Assembly (NCBI RefSeq): GCF_012844365.1
Contig: NZ_CP051626.1
Span: 620,001 to 684,000 of the forward strand
Source of the DNA: Brevibacterium sp. 'Marine'
Lineage (GTDB): Bacteria; Actinomycetota; Actinomycetes; Actinomycetales; Brevibacteriaceae
Direction of reading: 5' to 3'
DNA: 64,000 nt
The notes below the pieces were generated by a model. That model was not told where the DNA came from. It searched no databases and saw only the letters and a program-made list of their open reading frames with translations. The position numbers and the translations under genes are program-made. Positions 35,871 through 45,200 of this stretch are shown here, piece by piece (position 1 is the first letter of the stretch; each line of letters starts with the position of its first letter).

Positions 35871-37126
35871 AGATCCTTCTGCTCAGCCACTATTACTGGC
35901 CCGAGGTCGGCGCTCCGCAACGACGGTGGGCGACTCTCGTCAGTCATTTCGTTCGCCAGGGACACCAAGTAGTTGTTGCAGCACCCCACCCGCATTACCC
36001 GCACAGCAGACGGGACGAGTTCTTCGGATCCGCCGTCGGCCGCTTCCGCACTCGTGTGGACGCGAAGCTCGGTGGAACATGGGAGCTCGGCGAACTGGGG
36101 GAAAGGATCATTCGCGTTCCATACCTGCACAGTGGGTCTTCGATGGCTCGGCAGCTGCTCGACCAAGGAGTCGCCTCTGCCGGTGCGGTCAATGCGATCA
36201 TCCGCCGGATGGGCGGACCTTACGCACCCGACGTCGTGATCTCGACGACCCCTGCTCTGCCGTTCCTCTTTGCGGGGGATGCCGTTGCCAGAGCACTGCG
36301 TGTGCCTCATATCGCCGAGGTGCGTGATGTCTGGCCTGACCTCATCAGCGACCTGTCGCTGGTGAAGAACGCGGTCGGGAAGTATCTTCCTCGTGCGGCG
36401 ACTGCTTATCTTGAGGAGAAAGTTCTACCCGGCTTGCTCACGCTAGTGCAACGTCGCGCATCTGCGGTGGTCGTGACGACGGAAAGTTTCCGCTATCTTT
36501 TGGAACGGAGAGGAATAAGGTCTGAAGTTGTTCGCAGCGGTGTCGGACAGTCGGAGATCGACCAGCTTCCCCACCGGTGCACCGTGGCCGACTGCGACAG
36601 GAAGCTGCTCTACGTCGGTACCGTTGGACGCTCACAGGACCTTTCCTCGGCGATCGCTGCGGCTTCTCGAGTCCCCGGAATCAAGCTGCGCATCGTCGGC
36701 GACGGCGCCGACAGAGCAAATCTAGAGACACTAGCCCGCACACTTGGCGCGCCAGTTGAGTTCTTCGAACAGACCACAGGTCAGGCGCTTGCCGAGCATT
36801 GGGAATGGGCCGATGTGGGGCTCGTCAGCCTCGGCGATGTCCCCGCCCATGCACTCACAGTTCCATCGAAGCTCTATTCGCTCATGGCACGCAGAGTGCC
36901 GATTCTCGGCATCGTAGCGGGGGAGGCCGCCGAGATCATCAGTGAGAACCGTGCTGGCGTCGTTGCCAGACCAGGAGACGTGGATTCGATCGTCACGGCG
37001 CTGCAAGCCTTGGTCCAAGGAGTCAAAAGCCCCGATTCGGTGGGGCATGAATGGGTGGTCAACCACGCGTCCGTCGATGTCATGGGTGCTGAGTACGATC
37101 GGATCCTCGAGCGGGTGAGGCCATGA
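35867..37126 (+). CDS. Glycosyltransferase family 4 (WbuB-like)
   Basis: 419 residues of GT-B fold. MKILLLSHYYWPEVGAPQRRW is the usual WbuB-type opening; HIAEVRDVWPDLI and the donor-site region GLVSLGDVPAHALTVPSKLYSLMARRVPILGIV are family-typical. AAGGAGGTGA lies before the ATG at 35867, which overlaps the previous stop. As the first transferase after the WecA-like step it probably adds the second sugar of the repeat unit. Confidence 0.9.
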   Translation: MKILLLSHYYWPEVGAPQRRWATLVSHFVRQGHQVVVAAPHPHYPHSRRDEFFGSAVGRFRTRVDAKLGGTWELGELGERIIRVPYLHSGSSMARQLLDQGVASAGAVNAIIRRMGGPYAPDVVISTTPALPFLFAGDAVARALRVPHIAEVRDVWPDLISDLSLVKNAVGKYLPRAATAYLEEKVLPGLLTLVQRRASAVVVTTESFRYLLERRGIRSEVVRSGVGQSEIDQLPHRCTVADCDRKLLYVGTVGRSQDLSSAIAAASRVPGIKLRIVGDGADRANLETLARTLGAPVEFFEQTTGQALAEHWEWADVGLVSLGDVPAHALTVPSKLYSLMARRVPILGIVAGEAAEIISENRAGVVARPGDVDSIVTALQALVQGVKSPDSVGHEWVVNHASVDVMGAEYDRILERVRP

Positions 37127-38862
37127 ATCTCGCATTTCTTGCCAAGCAGATTGCCAATGGGGCTATCACGATGTCAGGCCACCTCTATGAAGACCGCGTA
37201 TTCTTCTCGATGCAGTTGGCACGCAGACTCCCGAAATCGGCATCGAGAATGGCCGGCCGACTGGTCGGAAACGTACCCGGTGTAGCCGCAGAGGCTGCCT
37301 CGGCGTGGTTGTTGGGCCAGGAGCTGCGAGCCAGGACAATCATCACGGTAGCCAAAGATAGGCAGCCGTCCCTACTGCTCGGAGAGATCGCGCTCAACCT
37401 CGGAATGCTTGATACTGCGACACGTATCGCAGGCTCCCTTGCATCCGCGGCCTCGCTGCGTTCCCGTATCCTGTGGACAGAGGGCAATCTCGACAAAGCG
37501 ATCGCCGTCCTTCCGGACAGCCGCCGTAGGCGACGCCTCAGCGAAGAGCGGCGGTCGATGTCCCCAGGATGGTGGCCGGAAACGGCCGCTCACCTCATCG
37601 CACGACCAGCCCGCCACGTGAGCGAGGGGCCCGCAGCGTCACTGCACGTTCTGACGAACTCGCTGCCGCATACGCGATCAGGTTACGCCTACCGCAGTCA
37701 TCTCATTCTTTCCACTCTCAGCGACGCAGGGCACCAGGTCGCCGCTGTGACTCGCCCATCTTTTCCCGTGACGATCGGTCGCTTGAGTCGCGGCAAGGTT
37801 GAGGTCGTTGACGGAATCGACTATTTGCGGAATGTGCCGCTTCGTCCTTCCACTACACCAACTGCGCGTCTAGTAGACCAGGCAGCCTGGATCGCAGACC
37901 GCGCCCTCGCACGCCAAGCCGACGTTCTCCACACCACGACCCACTACGTCAACGGATTGGCGACCGGAGCTGCGGCCAGGGCCATCGGACTGCCCTGGGT
38001 ATACGAAGTCCGAGGGGTTCTCGAAGAGACCTGGGCCGCGGCAGGCACCACCTCTGCTGACCGTGCAGCACGCCGAGAGAGCCAACGTTTTGCCCTCATG
38101 CGGGCGAAGGAGATCGAGGTTGCCTCGGCGGCCGACGCCGTCATCACCCTCGGCGAGACCATGCGCGAGCATCTCATCGCAGGGGGAGTACCCGCCGACT
38201 CGATCATGCTCATCCCAAACTCGATCTCAGAGGCCGTCGTTGACGCTGATACCACCCAACCAACTTCTCACGTGAGGGCCGGGCTTGGGCTGCCGACAGG
38301 AGGCTTCTGGGTTGGTACCGCTGCGTCAATCGTCGGCTATGAAGGACTTGACGATTTAGTTGACGCGGTTCGTATCTCTAGGGCGGAAGGGGTTGATATA
38401 CGATTGCTGATCGCGGGTGACGGAGTTGCACTTCCTGAGCTGCGGGAACGTGCCGTTGATCTCGGCGACCACGCGGTCTTCACAGGTAGAGTCTCCCAGT
38501 CGCAAGCTATTCAATACCAGCTTGCGATGGATGCGGTCGTTGTGCCCCGGAAAGACCAGCCTGTATGCAGACTGGTGACGCCCATTAAGCCAATTGAAGC
38601 CATGGGGTTGGCACGACCAGTAGTCATTTCTGATCTGCCGGCACTCCGTGAGCTCGTGCCATCGACAGCAGGACTGAAAATTGCCAGCGAAGATCCGCAT
38701 ACGTTGGCGAGTGCACTATCGCAGTTGGCCAAGGACGAGGACCTGTGCTCACGTCTTGGGGCTTTTGGGCGCCAACATGCACTAGCGACCCGAAGGTGGA
38801 AAAATATCGGAATGCGATATGGGAAACTGTATTCTCAACTAATGGAAACCGGTGTGAAGTGA
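37123..38862 (+). CDS. Glycosyltransferase family 4 with N-terminal helical extension
   Basis: 579 residues. The first ~165 residues are helical and rich in Ala, Arg and Leu, with no match I recognise. The GT-B part (about 172-575) begins LHVLTNSLPHTRSGYAYRSH and includes LPWVYEVRGVLEETWA, AGDGVALPELRERA, VVPRKDQPVCRLVTPIKPIEAMG. It is clearly paralogous to the GT4 module of the 1520-residue protein (shared VYEVRG, VGYEGLD and VTP-KP-E blocks). It overlaps both neighbours by four bases. Confidence 0.87.
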   Translation: MNLAFLAKQIANGAITMSGHLYEDRVFFSMQLARRLPKSASRMAGRLVGNVPGVAAEAASAWLLGQELRARTIITVAKDRQPSLLLGEIALNLGMLDTATRIAGSLASAASLRSRILWTEGNLDKAIAVLPDSRRRRRLSEERRSMSPGWWPETAAHLIARPARHVSEGPAASLHVLTNSLPHTRSGYAYRSHLILSTLSDAGHQVAAVTRPSFPVTIGRLSRGKVEVVDGIDYLRNVPLRPSTTPTARLVDQAAWIADRALARQADVLHTTTHYVNGLATGAAARAIGLPWVYEVRGVLEETWAAAGTTSADRAARRESQRFALMRAKEIEVASAADAVITLGETMREHLIAGGVPADSIMLIPNSISEAVVDADTTQPTSHVRAGLGLPTGGFWVGTAASIVGYEGLDDLVDAVRISRAEGVDIRLLIAGDGVALPELRERAVDLGDHAVFTGRVSQSQAIQYQLAMDAVVVPRKDQPVCRLVTPIKPIEAMGLARPVVISDLPALRELVPSTAGLKIASEDPHTLASALSQLAKDEDLCSRLGAFGRQHALATRRWKNIGMRYGKLYSQLMETGVK

Positions 38863-39743
38863 CTACAACAAATCCACTGGGGCTGACCTCCATGCGATCG
38901 GTCCCAAGCGAGGGACTCGTCCCTGTTGGTAAGCGAGCCAGTCTGAAGCACTATTTGGCGAGCTTATGGGATCGCAGACATTTCATAGTTGCTGAGTCGC
39001 GTGCGAAGATGAGCGGTTCTACGCGAAAGAACCTCCTCGGCTATGGATGGCTATTCCTTAATCCGATGCTGTCAGTACTGGCATACTCGTTCATCTTCGG
39101 TTTCATTTTGAACACTGCCAGGGGGGTGGAGAACTTCCTCGGCTTCCTGGTGATCGGCGTATTCTTCTTCCAGTACACACTGAAATGCATGACAGGTGGT
39201 GCCGGCGCAATCCGGTCTGGGTCCGCTATGATCAAGGCCTTTCAATTTCCCAGGGCAGCATTGCCTATTTCGATAGTCGTTCGGAACCTGCTCGATTTCG
39301 TTCCGACCCTGGCTGTGATGGTCATCGTGCTTATCGTCGTACCTCCTGCGGAAACGATCACCTGGCGTGTCATACTCATCATTCCTCTTGTTTTATTGCA
39401 GACTATCTTCAATGTTGGCCTTGCATGTTTCATGGCCAGGTTTGGGCACCGAATTCCCGACCTCAGTAACATTACGTCAATCATCGGCCGATTCTGGCTG
39501 TATGGGTCCGGAGTATTCTTCGTAATTGATGAGAAACTCGCTGACAAACCAACACTGCTGGCAGTCATGCATGCGAACCCTATGTATTCGGTACTTGAGC
39601 TGAGTCGCAATTGCATCCTCTATGGCGTCGACTCACCGTTATGGATGTGGGCCTCAGTTGTATTGTGGGCATTTGGACTCCTTTTATTCGGTTTCCTGTA
39701 TTTCTGGAGAGGGGAGGAGAGCTATGGTCGCCACCGAGCTTGA
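38859..39743 (+). CDS. Second polysaccharide ABC exporter permease (Wzm type)
   Basis: 294 residues, about six helices, with the same plan as the permease at 2.5 kb (ESRAKMSGSTRKNLLGYGWLFLNPMLSVLAY; PMYSVLELSRNCIL). I start it at GTG 38859, which overlaps the preceding stop as GTGA; an ATG at 38892 is an alternative. From here on the sequence becomes more AT-rich. The ATPase gene starts inside its 3' end, so the exporter is assembled from coupled translation. It is the likely exporter of the glycan made by this locus. Confidence 0.88.
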   Translation: MTTTNPLGLTSMRSVPSEGLVPVGKRASLKHYLASLWDRRHFIVAESRAKMSGSTRKNLLGYGWLFLNPMLSVLAYSFIFGFILNTARGVENFLGFLVIGVFFFQYTLKCMTGGAGAIRSGSAMIKAFQFPRAALPISIVVRNLLDFVPTLAVMVIVLIVVPPAETITWRVILIIPLVLLQTIFNVGLACFMARFGHRIPDLSNITSIIGRFWLYGSGVFFVIDEKLADKPTLLAVMHANPMYSVLELSRNCILYGVDSPLWMWASVVLWAFGLLLFGFLYFWRGEESYGRHRA

Positions 39744-41103
39744 AGCTCCGAATATCGTTGCCGAAAACGTACAGGTTCGATATACCGTTGGAACTCGAGA
39801 CCCTGGTCAGCGGTCGCGCGGTATACAACGCCTTGCAGATATTGCGTTGGGACGTCAGGGGCGGACGACAGTCCGCGCTCTTAGAGGCGTGAACTTCGTC
39901 GCTCGCGAAGGAGAGATGGTAGGAATCGTCGGAGCCAACGGTTCAGGCAAATCTACATTACTGAGAAATGTAGCGGGTGTTGAACAACCGGATCGAGGAC
40001 GGATCCTGGTGCGGTACCAGCCGCTGCTCCTCGGTGTCTCGGCGGCTTTGCAACCGTCTCTGTCTGGAAGTGAAAACGTGAGATTGGGATGCCTGGCAAT
40101 GGGCCTGACACCTGACGAGGCCACCGAAGCTTTCGACTATGTCGTCGACCTTTCGGCGCTAGGGCCGGCCATTCATCGGCCGATGGGGACCTATTCTTCC
40201 GGAATGGGGTCTCGCTTGAGGTTTGCCATCGCGTTGGCCGCCCGCCCCAAGATCCTCCTCATCGACGAAGCGTTGTCTACTGGTGACGCGACGTTTGCCG
40301 AACGGAGCGAACGAGCAATGGATGGGCTTCTTGCAGAGGCCGGAACCGTGCTGTTGGTCAACCATGCCGCCAAGGTGATTCAGGAACTTTGTACCCGAGC
40401 AGTTTGGATCCATCGTGGAGAGATCATCATGGACGGCCCGGCAGAATCAGTTGCGGAGAAATATCGATGGTGGGCGTGGAATGTCGCACAAGGTAAGCAG
40501 GAAGTCTCTGACAAGCTCCTACACGACGTGGTCAGCAACGCAGTCAAGGAAGAGTTAAATGTCCTTGAACCTGAACTCGTCAATAATCCCGTACCGCGGC
40601 ATGCCGCCCGCCGGGCAAATAATCGAGGAAAGATAAAACAAAGTACGCCGGCGGCGCGACATGTCCAACGGCGTGAACAAATGGATCCTGTAGAGGACGC
40701 TGAGATTCCACGGTTAGCGACTGCAGAGTCCCAAGTCTGGCCGGTGGAATTGGAAAAGCCACTGCAGCAGGCAAAGTTTCCTGTGCTTCCAAAGCCTGTT
40801 TCCCAGGTCGTCGGTTCTAGGTCACAGCACGAGCCCCCGGCTTTAAAATTGCGACCCAGCGGCAAGAGAATTATCCTCAGGGCTGAAAATCCTGATGATC
40901 GTGCGTCCTCAGTTGCTGCGAAAGGAGACCTTACCGGGCGTCGCCTTGCGTCCCGGGCGCGTGAGATCGCAGAACAGAGATATCAGGACCGGCTTCAGGC
41001 ACGCGCGAAGAATGACGAAGGCGCGGCTAGGCCGGAACGCTTGACTGAGGAATCCGCACAGTCAGCCGTTTCCCCAGAATCGACAAGAGATTCTGTGCAA
41101 TGA
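39724..41103 (+). CDS. Second polysaccharide ABC exporter ATPase (Wzt type) with long charged tail
   Basis: 459 residues. ATPase domain to about residue 250: Walker A GANGSGKST at 70-78, signature YSSGMGSRLRFA, Walker B ILLIDEAL. The remaining ~205 residues are rich in Arg, Gln, Glu and Pro, with short motifs such as RLASRAREIAEQRYQDRLQARA, and look disordered or coiled. This tail is absent from the first exporter ATPase. In known Wzt proteins a C-terminal domain can read the glycan end; here the tail does not look like that beta-sandwich, so its role is open. GGGGAGGAGAG precedes the ATG at 39724. Confidence 0.87.
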   Translation: MVATELEAPNIVAENVQVRYTVGTRDPGQRSRGIQRLADIALGRQGRTTVRALRGVNFVAREGEMVGIVGANGSGKSTLLRNVAGVEQPDRGRILVRYQPLLLGVSAALQPSLSGSENVRLGCLAMGLTPDEATEAFDYVVDLSALGPAIHRPMGTYSSGMGSRLRFAIALAARPKILLIDEALSTGDATFAERSERAMDGLLAEAGTVLLVNHAAKVIQELCTRAVWIHRGEIIMDGPAESVAEKYRWWAWNVAQGKQEVSDKLLHDVVSNAVKEELNVLEPELVNNPVPRHAARRANNRGKIKQSTPAARHVQRREQMDPVEDAEIPRLATAESQVWPVELEKPLQQAKFPVLPKPVSQVVGSRSQHEPPALKLRPSGKRIILRAENPDDRASSVAAKGDLTGRRLASRAREIAEQRYQDRLQARAKNDEGAARPERLTEESAQSAVSPESTRDSVQ

Positions 41104-41975
41104 ATATTGCAATATTCGGTTCGTGCGTTAGCCGAGATACATGCGAGTTTATACCAGGTGCCAATGTCCTTGAGTATGTAGCTCGACAGTCGGTGACTAG
41201 TCTTATCTCACCTCACGGCGACCGCGATGTGGATATTAGCGGCCTGGAGTCTCCGTTTCAAACAAGAATGGTTGAGAGCGATCTGCTAGGGAGCGGCGCA
41301 GATAGAGTTATCTCGCATAACAAAGAAATCGATGTAGTGCTGATCGATCTTGTCGATGAGAGACGAGGGTTCTGGCTTTTTCCGGACTCGACTACGATAA
41401 CGAATTCTTTGGAGATCGAATCCTGCGGCGCTGCGGATTGGGCGGTTGGGCAGGGCGCTGAATTGATCGAGTTCGCGACAGAACGGCACTTCGAAGCATG
41501 GAAGCACGGGTTTGAGCTCTTGGTCACTAAGCTACGCGATGCTCAAATGTGGGATCGAACCATACTTCTTGATATTGAATGGGCGCGAGTGTTTAGCGGT
41601 TCGCTATATCCCGCGAACGAGACTATCGCCAAGCTGGGGCGTCGTTGGAGACAGGCTCAAAGGGGAATACGTAATGCTGAACGGCAACTTTCGAGCGGCC
41701 ACGGCGTTTCGAGCGCCTGGAAGCAGTTGTGGAACTTGAAGCCGACAGATGCTGAAGAATTCGCTGATCGAGCAGTTCGAGCCAACCACGAGTACGTGCG
41801 TTATAGAGATTTTGCACGTTCGATGGTGGCCGCGACAGTAACCCGGGAGAGTTGGGAATTGCGGATAAACGGTGACCATAAGTGGGGGCCGCAACCATTC
41901 CACTATCGTGACGGCGACTACAAGTCGGTCGTCGAAAGTATTTTGGTCCTGTATCAGGGGGCTCCGTGGAAGTGA
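41100..41975 (+). CDS. DUF6270-family protein (SGNH-like, glycan-locus associated)
   Basis: 291 residues. The start MNIAIFGSCVSRDTCEF and LEYVARQSVTSLIS match the DUF6270 family, which opens with a GSCVSRD block like a nucleophile strand of SGNH-type esterases; HYRDGDYKSVVESIL near the end is also family-like. Function is not established; acyl- or phosphate-type modification of the glycan is a guess from context. It overlaps the ABC ATPase gene by four bases, so it belongs to the export operon. It is more AT-rich than genes before 38.8 kb. Confidence 0.75.
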   Translation: MNIAIFGSCVSRDTCEFIPGANVLEYVARQSVTSLISPHGDRDVDISGLESPFQTRMVESDLLGSGADRVISHNKEIDVVLIDLVDERRGFWLFPDSTTITNSLEIESCGAADWAVGQGAELIEFATERHFEAWKHGFELLVTKLRDAQMWDRTILLDIEWARVFSGSLYPANETIAKLGRRWRQAQRGIRNAERQLSSGHGVSSAWKQLWNLKPTDAEEFADRAVRANHEYVRYRDFARSMVAATVTRESWELRINGDHKWGPQPFHYRDGDYKSVVESILVLYQGAPWK

Positions 41976-42236
41976 GAGGCATAAAAAAGGGCGGGCAGTG
42001 TTCAAAAAGCGTCTCCACAGAACGTTGACGGTTGACATTTTCTGGACACATTTGTGAACTGTGGTTGTTCAAAAACTTCAATTGATTGAATGACTCACGT
42101 TGAATCGAAAATAACGGTAGGTGATTGGAATAGCATGTATTTTAGATCCAGTCCGCAGCGGCCATTTGTGAACGTGGTGGGAGGCGTATGTTGCATCGTT
42201 CCCGTATTGTTAAATTCCATTGTTGAGGCGTGAAGT

Positions 42237-45200
42237 ATGACTATTCATTCGGACGAGCACCGATCTACTGAAATTCTATTCAAACAACGATCCTCTGAAT
42301 TGCTTTCTGATCCTGACGAACTTGTTCGCAAATTCGAAGAATTGGCGGTTCGCGAGGGCGAATACATAACTAAAATTGAGAAGCTCGAAGAAGAGCTGAA
42401 AGCGGTAAATCAGTTTGCATTCGAAAAGAAAAGCGTACTTTCTGAGCAGACGAAAGCCCTTGGAAGTGCCAGGGCTTCGTTGGAGGCATATCGGGATGAG
42501 AACAAGCGACTCAAAGAGGACTTGAAACGCGTTCGCGGATCTAGCTCTTTGGCGCTTGGAAAGGCGCTTCTCTCGCCGATTCATTCGGTGAAGAAGCTGT
42601 TCGAAAGCGAGGAAAAGCGGCCCGATAGACCTAGCTCAGCTACGTCAACACCTACCGAGTCTACGAAACCGTCGCAGGCTAAGTCGCCAGACAATATAGG
42701 CAAAACGCGCGCGCTTGCTGAGATAGAAATGCCCGAATCTCACGCGTCTGCTGTGTTTTCGGTGGGGCGGAATGGAGAGACAGACCAGGATGGCCGTCTG
42801 GCTAAGCTAGCGCAATCGTTTAACGAAACCCGAAGCGCGATTGATCTTGCGAAGCTCTTGACTTACCAGTGGTATGTATGTGGCATGGTGTCCGAACCCG
42901 CCCGAGTGCTCGCCCGGAACAACAAAGTCCGTGAAGCTCTTGATACGAAGACCAGTATCTTGGCTGCACGGATAGTGGGAGCTGCCAACATGAGTGAGGC
43001 TCAAGAACTGATCCCTGCTCGAGCGAAAGGTCCGGTGTATACCCCCGAACGCGAACGCGTGATGTATTGCGCCCATTCGACTCCGATGTTCAACTCGAAT
43101 GGCTATTCGACACGGACCAGGGGGGTGGTAGCCGGTCTTGCGCAAGCTGGAATCGATGTGACGGTGGTCGCCCGCGCCGGGTACCCGTGGGACTCTGCAG
43201 TAGATACAGTAGTACCAAATGAGACTCGTTATGTTTCTGAACTAGACGACGTCCGATATGTACATCTGCCTGGACCCAACCTCAATAATTATCCACTTGA
43301 CAGATATACGATTCAGGCAGCGGACTCGCTAGTGCGCGAAGCGAAGCTTTTGCGTCCATCGATTATCCACGCAGCATCTAATTTCCGCAATGCGCTTCCG
43401 GCACTAATCGCCGCTCGCCGTCTCGGGCTTCCGTTCGTATATGAGGTCAGGGGACTATGGGAGGTCACTGAGGCTTCTAATAAAGAGGGTTGGGATGCTA
43501 CTGAGCGATATAGTCTCATGGCAAACCTCGAGACGCTTGTGGCGACAGAAGCTGATGCGATCTTGGCGATCACTCAGGAAGTCGCTGATGAGCTGATTGC
43601 TCGAGGCGTCACCGCGACCAAAATCAAGATTGCTCCAAATTCAGTGGATTCGAACTCATTCCTTCCGCTTCCTGTTGACGCGGAGTATGCCAAGAAGAGA
43701 AACATTCGAACGGACGTCCCAACCATCGGTTTCGCTGGGAGTCTAGTTGAGTACGAAGGTTTGGACACCCTGTTGGAAGCGGGCAAGATTCTTGACGAGC
43801 ATGATCGAGAGTTCCAAATCGTGATTGCCGGATCTGGCAGCTACGAGGCTGAATTGCGCAAGAAGTGCGACGACGAAAGAATTCGGAACGTCGCATTCAC
43901 TGGACGAGTGCCCATCGCTGAGATGCGTAGATTGTACAGTTTGTTCGACATCATGCCATGCCCCCGAAAATCGTTGCCAGTTACAGAAATGGTGTCTCCA
44001 CTCAAGCCGCTTGAATCCTTCGCTTCCAGTAAGGCAGTAGTTCTCTCAGACGTGTCTCCACATCGAATTTTGGCTGGAAAAAACGAGGAGCGGGCGTTGC
44101 TCTTTCCTGCGGGCAACGCCGAGGCATTGGCGGCGGTACTGGAACGGCTCATAGACGATCATGAACTAACAGAGGAGCTCGGCCGGAGAGGGCGGCGCTG
44201 GGTACGATCAAGTCGCAGTTGGACGAGTCTAGGACTGAACATCCGAGAGTGGTACCGCGAAGCACGTGACCACTACGGTAATGCGATAGATATCGAGTGT
44301 AGGTCTCTGGATCAGTTGAAGGTCGGAGTCATTGCCGATGAATTCACCCGGAAGACTCTTGCAGGGTCCGTCAACGCAGTGCCGCTCGGTCGACGCACAT
44401 GGAAAAACCAACTTTCCGAAGTCAAGGTCGACGCGGTATTTATCGAATCGGCTTGGGAAGGCAACGAAGGTGAATGGCATCGCGGGGTCGGCTATTACGG
44501 TGACGATGAGAATAGGGATCTTTGCGACTTAATTTCCTATTGCGTCGCCCGCAGCATTCCGACGATTTTCTGGAATAAGGAAGACCCGGTTCATTTCAAT
44601 AGATTCCGTCGTACGGCCGCTCGATTTGACTTTGTATTCACTACGGACGCAAATATGGTGCCTCTCTACCTTTCCACGGAATGGGCAAGGACCAAAGTGG
44701 CCGCTTCATTACCATTCTATGCGCAACCGAAGATCCACAATCCTCTACCTGGCGAAATTCCTTATGACGAATCGGTAGCATACGCAGGGACGTATTACGG
44801 TGATCGGTACAAAGAGCGGTCGAAGACTTTGACCGCAATTCTGGCGGCGGCTCAGCCTTATGGGCTGAGTATTTATGATCGCCAACTGGCATTCGCGGAT
44901 TCTCCATACAGTTTTCCGCGGGAGTTCAAGGCGAACGTCAAAGGGGCTCTTCCCTATGACGCAGTTATCGATTCATATAAAGCCCATATTGCTCACTTGA
45001 ACGTCAATTCAGTTGTCGAATCGCCTTCGATGTACTCGCGTCGTTTAGTCGAGATTCCGGCAAGCGGTGGTGTGGTACTTTCCGGACCGGGCCGTGGCAT
45101 CATTGAAACATTTGGAACTACTATTCCGGCCATGAGCGACATGCAGGACTGGCGTGCCCTACTCCATTCGTGGACGACGGATCCAGTGGAGCGAATTGCA

